Under the pieces are notes generated by a model. The model saw only the letters and a list, made by a program, of their open reading frames with translations, searched no databases and was not told the DNA's origin. Below are positions 57,879 to 64,000 of a stretch of DNA of 64,000 bases, piece by piece. Numbering within the stretch: position 1 is the first letter of the stretch; each line of letters opens with the position of its first letter. The stretch is from Xanthostigma xanthostigma (lineage: Eukaryota > Arthropoda > Insecta > Raphidioptera > Raphidiidae). Location: contig OY754464.1 in NCBI GenBank assembly GCA_963575645.1, forward strand, positions 65,260,948-65,324,947, written 5' to 3'. Made by a program: the position numbers and the translations under genes.

Positions 57879-60095
57879 GTGACGTCACTCTAAATCCAAT
57901 ATGGCGGACTTCTATATATGGTGGACTAATTTTATTATGCTTTCCTACAATATGGGTATCAAATGAAAGGGCTTGCTGAGAATAACTCGTAAAATAAAGT
58001 GACGTCACTCAAAAACCAATATGGCGGACTTCTAAAGATGGCGGACTAAGTTTTTTATGCTTTCCTACAATATGGGTATCAAATGAAAGGGCTTGCTGAA
58101 AATAACTCGAAAAATAAAGTGACGTCACTCTAAATCCAATATGGCGGACTTCTAAAGATGGCGGACTAATTTTATTATGCTTTCCTACAATATGGGTATC
58201 AAATGAAAGGGCTTGCTGAGAATAGCTCGAAAAATAAAGTGACGTCACTCTAAATCTAATATGGCGGACGTCTAAAGATGGCGGACTAAGTTTATTATGC
58301 TTTCCTACAATATGGGTATCAAATGAAAGGGCTTGCTAAGAATAACTCGAAAAATAAAGTGACGTCACTCTAAATCCAATATGGCGGACTTCTGAAGATG
58401 GCAGACTAATTTTATTATGCTTTCCTACAATATGGGTATCAAATGAAAGGGCTTGCTGAGAATAGCTCGATAAATAAAGTGACGTCACTCTAAATCCAAT
58501 ATGGCGGACTTCTAAAGATGGCGGACTAAGTTTTTTATGCTTTCCTACAATATGAGTATCAAATGAAAGGGCTTGCTGAAAATAACTCAAAAAATAAAGT
58601 GACGTCACTCTAAATCCAATATGGCGGACTTCTAAAGATGGCGGACTAATTTTATTATGCTTTCCTACAATATGGGTATCAAATGAAAGGGCTTGCTGAG
58701 AATAGCTCGAAAAATAAAGTGACGTCACTCTTAATACAATATGGCGGACTTCTAAAGATGGCGGACTAAGTTTATTATGCTTTCCTACAATATGGGTATC
58801 AAATGAAAGGGCTTGCTGAAAAAAACTCAAAAAAGAAAGTGACGTCACTCTAAATCCAATATGGCGGACGTCTAAAGATGGCGGACTAATTTTATTATGC
58901 TTTCCTGCAATATGGGTATCAAATGAAAGGGCTTGCTGAGAATAACTCGAAAAATAAAGTGACGTCACTCTAAAACCAATATGGCGGACTTCTAAAGATG
59001 GCGGATAATTTTATTATGCTTTCCTACAATATGGGTATCAAATGAAAGGGCTTGCTGAGAATAGCTCGAAAAATAAAGTGACGTCACTCTAAATCCAATA
59101 TGGCGGACGTCTAAAGATGGCGGACTAATTTTATTATGCTTTCCTACAATATAGGTATCAAATGAAAGGTCGTGCTGAGAATAACTCGAAAAATAAAGTG
59201 ACGTAACTCTAAAACAAATATGGCGGAGTTCTAAAGATGGCGGACTAAGTTTTTTATGCTTTCCTACAATATGGGTATCAAATGAAAGGGCTTGCTGTAA
59301 ATAACTCGAAAAATAAAGTGAATTTACTCTAAATCCAATATGGCGGACTTCTAAAGATGGCGGATTAATTTTATTATGCTTTCCTACAATATGGGTATCA
59401 CATGAAAGGGCTTGCTGAGAATAACTCGAAAAATAAAGTGACGTCACTCTAAATCCAATATGGCGGACGTCTAAAGATGGCGGACTAATTTTATTATGCT
59501 TTCCTACAATATGGGTATCAAATGAAAGGGCTTGCTGAGAATAACTCGAAAAATAAAGTGACGTCACTCTAAAACCAATATGGCGGACTTCTAAAGATGG
59601 CGGACAAGTTTTTTATGATTTCCTACAATATGGATATCAAATGAAAGGGCTTGCTGAAAATAACTCGAAAAATAAAGTGACGTCACTCTAAATCCAATAT
59701 GGCGGACGTCTAAAGATGGCGGACTAATTTTATTATGCTTTCCTACAATATAGGTATCAAATGAAAGGGCGTGCTGAGAATAACTCGAAAAATAAAGTGA
59801 CGTAACTCTCAAACAAATATGGCGGAGTTCTAAAGATGGCGGACTAAGTTTTTTATGCTTTCCTACAATATGGGTATCAAATGAAAGGGCTTGCTGTAAA
59901 TAACTCGAAAAATAAAGTGAATTTACTCTAAGTCCAATATGGCGGACTTCTAAAGATGGCGGATTAATTTTATTATGCTTTCCTACAATATGGGTATCAA
60001 ATGAAAGGGCTTGCTGAGAATAACTCGAAAAATAAAGTGACGTCACTTTTAATTCAATATGGCGGACTTCTAAAGAAGGCGGACTAAGCTTTTTT
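57879..60095. repeat. 120-bp satellite, about 18 monomers
   Basis: Each monomer reads GTGACGTCACTCTAAATCCA, ATATGGCGGACTTCTAAAGA, TGGCGGACTAATTTTATTAT, GCTTTCCTACAATATGGGTA, TCAAATGAAAGGGCTTGCTG and AGAATAACTCGAAAAATAAA. The TGACGTCA position recurs at 57880, 58000, 58120 and on to 60038, with two 1-bp deletions. It is intact in 15 of 19 places. Mutant forms TGACGTAA and TGAATTTA appear at 59199/59319 and again at 59798/59918, showing a five-monomer (599-bp) higher-order duplication. Because 120 is a multiple of three, the minus strand stays open for hundreds of bases; I do not regard that as coding. Confidence 0.97.
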
Positions 60096-60103
60096 TAATA
60101 AAG

Positions 60104-60390
60104 GGGTATGCGAATTGTCACGCAGTGAAACACGATGGGGCAGAGGTGGAGTTTTTAAAAAAATAATTCCGGGTGAACGATAAACGGGTATGCGAATTGT
60201 AATTCCGGGGTGAACGACAAAGGGGTATGAGAATTGTCTCGCAGTGAAACGGGAAGGGGCAAATGTGGAGTTTTTAAAAAAACAATTCCGGGGTGAACGA
60301 TAAACGGGTATGCGAATTGTCTCGCAGTGAAACGGGAAAGGGCAAATGTGGAGTTTTTAAAAAAACAATTCCGGGCTGATCGATAAATAT
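60104..60390. repeat. 82/83-bp tandem repeat, three units plus a truncated one
   Basis: GGGTATGCGAATTGTCTCGC, AGTGAAACGGGAA and GGAGTTTTTAAAAAAACAAT, then TCCGGGGTGAACGATAAAC, start at 60104, 60186 (deleted to 37 bp), 60223 and 60306. The last two differ by few bases. Minus-strand frames here are repeat artefacts. Confidence 0.92.
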
Positions 60391-60526
60391 ACACCGATTT
60401 TCAAACAAAACACCGGGGAATATGATGTAAAATTTCGCGCCTTGTAATTCTTGAATTACTTGGGCATATACTCTCACTGGTTTTTTTATAAATTCGATAT
60501 TAGATATATACTATACTATACTTCAT

Positions 60527-61216
60527 TTTACCATTCCAATCCACAAGTGGGGAATGGTACCTACTAGTTTAGGTCAAAAATCACTTTTCAAAAATTTTAT
60601 AATATCTTTCCGTTTTGAGGTCCCCCGAATACAAAAAACATATTTTTGAAAAAACTCTGTGCCTCTGTTTGTCTGTTAGTCCGTTAGTCTGTTAGTCTGT
60701 TTGTCTGTGAACACGATACAGGCCAAACGGATGAGCGGATTGAAACCAAATTTTGGGAGGATGTTTGGTATGCAAATATGAAGAGCCCTATTGTTTTTGG
60801 GGAAAATCGGCGCATGCGCAGGAGAGATATATGCTATAACGGTGTTTTTTATATAATAATGGTATGCTTTTCATAACGGATTATTATTATATTTATTTTT
60901 TCAAGAAAGTTTTGTTAAAAAAATATTTTCAAAACTTTATAATTTCGGAAATATTTTGAAAATAAAAAAAATAATCCGCTCTTTTGTTTTATGGATCTGT
61001 CAGAAATAAACTAGTTCAGCATGCTTTGATTAATTTTTACATGTCGTGGAACATATGTAGGTAACCATGGCAACGAATAGCAAACATCATATTGAATACT
61101 AGCCATTACCCGCGTCACCTCACACGATATCAGAAATTTTATTTTCTTTCAAATAATCAAATGTCAACATTTTTGAAGTTGGAATGGTCCCGTCGCCCAA
61201 TTGGCTGGAATTTTTT
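60527..61216 (-). repeat. Right arm of the inverted pair
   Basis: It begins TTACCATTCCAATCCACAAG and ends CGTCGCCCAATTGGCTGGAA, matching 53056-53696 inverted. It contains a short TCTGTTAGTC minisatellite at 60667-60700 absent from the left arm. The inner ~330 bp is the same family as 44375-44706. Confidence 0.88.
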
Positions 61217-62264
61217 TAATATCATTGACTGTCTGTTCTTTTATGATATAAAAATAAACACGTGGATAGTTTAGAAAGCCTGCGTGGGTCAACGTCTGAC
61301 CCTCGATTCATAGGTTTGTCATTACTGGTATAGATAATACCTTCTTGTTTAATAAACGTTTTTTTTTAAATTTCTGACACCGTTAAGGCCGCAATCACTG
61401 TAACAGTGGAGGAACTTTTTTTGGAAACTTGAGAGATTATTTTTTTTGATTAAAAAAAATTACCACGTATTCATCGTTTATGCAAAAATATATCCTCAAG
61501 ATTTGAAAACATTTAATGCAGTGCATATTTCTTTAAAAATATTCACAAAAATCAACTTTTTTTAGGCGGTTACACTAGCTGTGCCCCCTGTATAATTATG
61601 AGGTAAATATTAAATTAAAATTATTTACTTTTAAATTTATATCTGACCTTTTTATTTATGCCAAAATATGTTTTTATTAAAAAACCGATTTTCTCTGTGA
61701 GTTTTTCTAGAAACGATTCAAATGCTTCAAAAATTCCTTTACGAGTTTGTTTTATTAAAAAAAGAATTTCCCACTCGAATAACTTTTCTCACCAGAGGAC
61801 GTAAGTAAGTGAAAAATTAATTTTTTATATCATAGTTTCAGACAGGAACTGTTTTTCCGAACCTGAATACAAAGCTTTCAAAGTCGCAAAACTGTATTTT
61901 ATATTTAAAGTAAAACAAAAGAACAGCGCTGCGTTGAATATAACTGTTCATTGTTTTTGTAATTTAACTCATTCAACATTTTAAAACTTTTCTACTGAAT
62001 AGTAAGAAAAAGTAGGTGCGGTTAAAAGTTTTCGTGGAAAACTAAAACAAACAACAATAAAGTCATACTAAAAATATTGACAAAATAAGAATTAGTACTC
62101 AGCTCAGATATCTCCTTTTTTGTAAATTAGATACATGAGATGTATGAGAGCTATCTATCTCAAATCACGGTAAAATGAATGAAATTTTGTCAAGTTATTT
62201 CCTAATATATTAGCAATAAGTAACAAAAATTTCAGAACAGTTTATTAAATACAGTGTTAACTCC
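61217..62264. other. No gene recognised
   Basis: AT-rich DNA without recognisable coding or repeats. Confidence 0.45.
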
Positions 62265-62766
62265 ATTTAACGTCATTCGATATAACGACAAACTCCTTAG
62301 AACGTCGAAATTACTTAACTCTTGTTAGTTTACCTTGTTGCTCATACAATGATACACTCTAAAAAAGGACGCACCCACTCTAAATAACGACAACAATACG
62401 TCATAATTATCTGAATCGATTTTAATGAAATTTTAGAACCGTGTCTTACTTGGCGCAACTTACGTTATAGAATAGTTTTTATTAAATATTTTGTACCAAA
62501 TTACGGTGTTTTGTGAAAAAAACTGTTTTAGTAACATGTTACTACATCTGACATCATTTACTCAAAGCTATTAGTTCAGACGCAAACAAAAAAAAAAACT
62601 ATTTTAATAGCGATGTCTGATAGAATTCGCTCACAACTATTAGTTCAGAATCGAATCTGGAAGAATTTGCTCAAAGCGATTAGTTCCGACACCGGACTGC
62701 AAACGAAATACGTTTTGCAGAATTGTATCTAGAGCAGCTACAGGTAAAACCGGGACGGGCCGCTAG
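62265..62766 (+). mobile_element. Helitron-like element with a possible pogo-like scrap
   Basis: ACAGTGTTAACTCCATTTAA at 62251 resembles a pogo-type end. From about 62400, AATCGATTTTAATGAAATTT, CTTACTTGGCGCAACTTACG and tandem CTATTAGTTCAGA blocks match 26339-26753. The end is AAAACCGGGACGGGCCGCTA then G at 62766, followed by T. Confidence 0.6.
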
Positions 62767-63143
62767 TATTCTATAAATCGATCATTTGTTTTTTTTTGTG
62801 AGTACAGTGTAATGTGGCTACACAATAAAAAGTTTAAAACAACCTTAAACTGTTTTCACATCTAGAAACAATAAATATATTGTCGCAATCTAATCATTAT
62901 TTTCTAATAAAACTTTCTGCAATACAGTATAGCAGTACCTACATGCTTGTAGCAAGTTTGAAAACGTGAAAACGTGAGTTTACCGAAAACAAAGAAATTC
63001 AGTCTCTGTTGCAATATTTATGTAGATATATATGTTACCGGTCAAACCCGATTTCGGGACAAAGTAGTTTTGCCTAGGCCAAACTAGTTAGGATAAGCCG
63101 GAATAGCCTAGTTTGTCCTATTATGAATATGTACACTCTAGGA
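62767..63143. other. Unassigned; TAGTTTGNCCTA words
   Basis: GCCTAGGCCAAACTAGTTAG, TAGCCTAGTTTGTCCTA and, beyond the hAT insertion, GGATAAACTAGTATGGCCTA form a loose minisatellite that the hAT element interrupts. Confidence 0.5.
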
Positions 63144-63522
63144 CAGCGGTCGCCAAACTTTTTGACCTCACGGACCAGTTAATTCATAATTTAAATCCCG
63201 CGGACCACTAATAGGATTTTTTAAGTGTTAAATATATTTATAAAAAAAATTGTGATCAAAGAACACATAAAATGTACCTAGTTAATAAAATGAAACTATT
63301 AATAGTAACCAAGTTATGAAAGCTTTATTAAATAAACCATAATAAAATAAAACAGAAGTTTTTATAACTTGTCACGTATTGTTATGAATTGAATCATGTT
63401 TTAATGCATCTTGTCACATAACTTAACATGATGAGTAAGTATATTCCACATTTTTCTGCGGACCAGCGAAATTTTCTCGCGGACCACTAGTGGTCCGCGG
63501 ACCACCACTTTGGCAAACGCTG
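63144..63522. mobile_element. hAT MITE with perfect 8-bp target duplication
   Basis: Ends CAGCGGTCGCCAAACTTTTT and CACTTTGGCAAACGCTG are inverted. CTCTAGGA flanks both sides (63136-63143 and 63523-63530). The internal GGACCACTAGTGGTCC palindrome is typical of these elements. It is 379 bp and non-coding. Confidence 0.93.
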
Positions 63523-63530
63523 CTCTAGGA

Positions 63531-64000
63531 TAAACTAGTATGGCCTAGTACGAACTAATGTTGCCGAATCGAATAGGTAGAGAAAGACAAAGATAGGAAG
63601 TGTTTTAAAACAGAAGAAAGCTATCGGATTGATATCGTATGTTGGATTTAGACAGGAATGCAGGCCATTCTTTCAACAATTAAGTATTTAGTAATTGCCA
63701 TGTCAATAGGTATATATAGCTGCTTAATGATTGTTAAAAATAATATGGACAATTTTAATGATCATACTGTGATTCATTAATTAATATGCTAAAAGTACAT
63801 ACGAACCAATTTTTTATGGTATAATTTTTTTTAATAAATTGCCACCAAAACAAGAATTTTAAAATCAAGATATGTAAAGAAACTTTTTTTAGAAAATTGT
63901 TTCTACAGCATAAAAGAGTTCTTTTACTTTTAACATGTACATTAATTATTGTACGAATGACAATAAATTTTATTATCATTTTAAAAAATCATTATTATTT
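63531..64000. other. No gene recognised
   Basis: AT-rich sequence to the window end. The 74-codon minus-strand frame at 63755-63979 is low-complexity and unrecognised. Confidence 0.45.

Noticed and set aside
58009-60046. Long minus-strand open frames with a repeated 40-residue unit (MTSLYFSSYSQQALSFDTHI…)
   Set aside because: The period of 120 bp is a multiple of three, so one open frame repeats automatically. 1-bp deletions at ~59005 and ~59605 and stop-creating changes break it, and there is no signal, domain or start context.
57879-60095. CRISPR-like regular repeat array
   Set aside because: The repeats are contiguous 120-bp monomers without unique spacers, in a eukaryotic context.

Overview
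The window is AT-rich animal nuclear DNA, most probably from a moth or butterfly (Lepidoptera). This rests on three things: one recognisable intron-bearing gene of insect membrane alkaline phosphatase type, dense Helitron-like ends of the CTAG/CTAGT kind that are common in Lepidoptera, and many hAT, Tc1/mariner, TTAA-flanked and foldback MITEs. The species is inferred only from these patterns. There are no bacterial operons, CRISPR arrays, rRNA genes or long single-exon genes.

The only host gene I can support is on the minus strand: four 3' exons of an alkaline phosphatase at 26027-25887, 20977-20783, 18750-18407 and 16884-16687. Their splice sites and phases are mutually consistent. They encode about the C-terminal half of the enzyme, including the metal-binding motifs EGGRIDH..H, TADHSH and THGGED, and a terminal exon with a hydrophobic tail that looks like a GPI-anchor signal. 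The N-terminal half was not found in the 38 kb upstream, so the gene either has a very long intron leaving the window or is a 3' fragment.

Layout: 0.1-0.6 kb is a mariner-like MITE. 1.3-1.8 kb is a TIR MITE that recurs at 11.1 and 34.5-35.7 kb. 2.4-7.5 kb is a Helitron-bearing tandem duplication with a unit of about 1.65 kb. 8.7-10.4 kb is a long-TIR element with nested palindromes. 11.9-14.2 kb holds a mariner remnant and a foldback element. 15.3-26.1 kb is the alkaline phosphatase region, its introns loaded with inverted repeats. 26-40 kb is a repeat mosaic with a TTAA-flanked element and hAT MITEs, plus a possible orphan 5' exon near 31.8-32.2 kb. 40.3-43.4 kb has two decayed LINE 3' ends and a solo LTR nested inside a foldback element. 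44-53 kb is repeats with a second solo LTR. 53.06-61.2 kb is bounded by two inverted copies of a repeat of about 0.65 kb and contains a near-perfect 558-bp palindrome and a 120-bp satellite in which every monomer carries a CRE-like site, or a mutated one, plus CCAAT and ATGGCGG boxes. 62-63.5 kb has Helitron-like and hAT elements.

Nothing here behaves as a set of cooperating genes. The interest lies in repeat architecture (long hairpins, regulatory-motif satellite, nested insertions with intact target-site duplications) around one enzyme gene.
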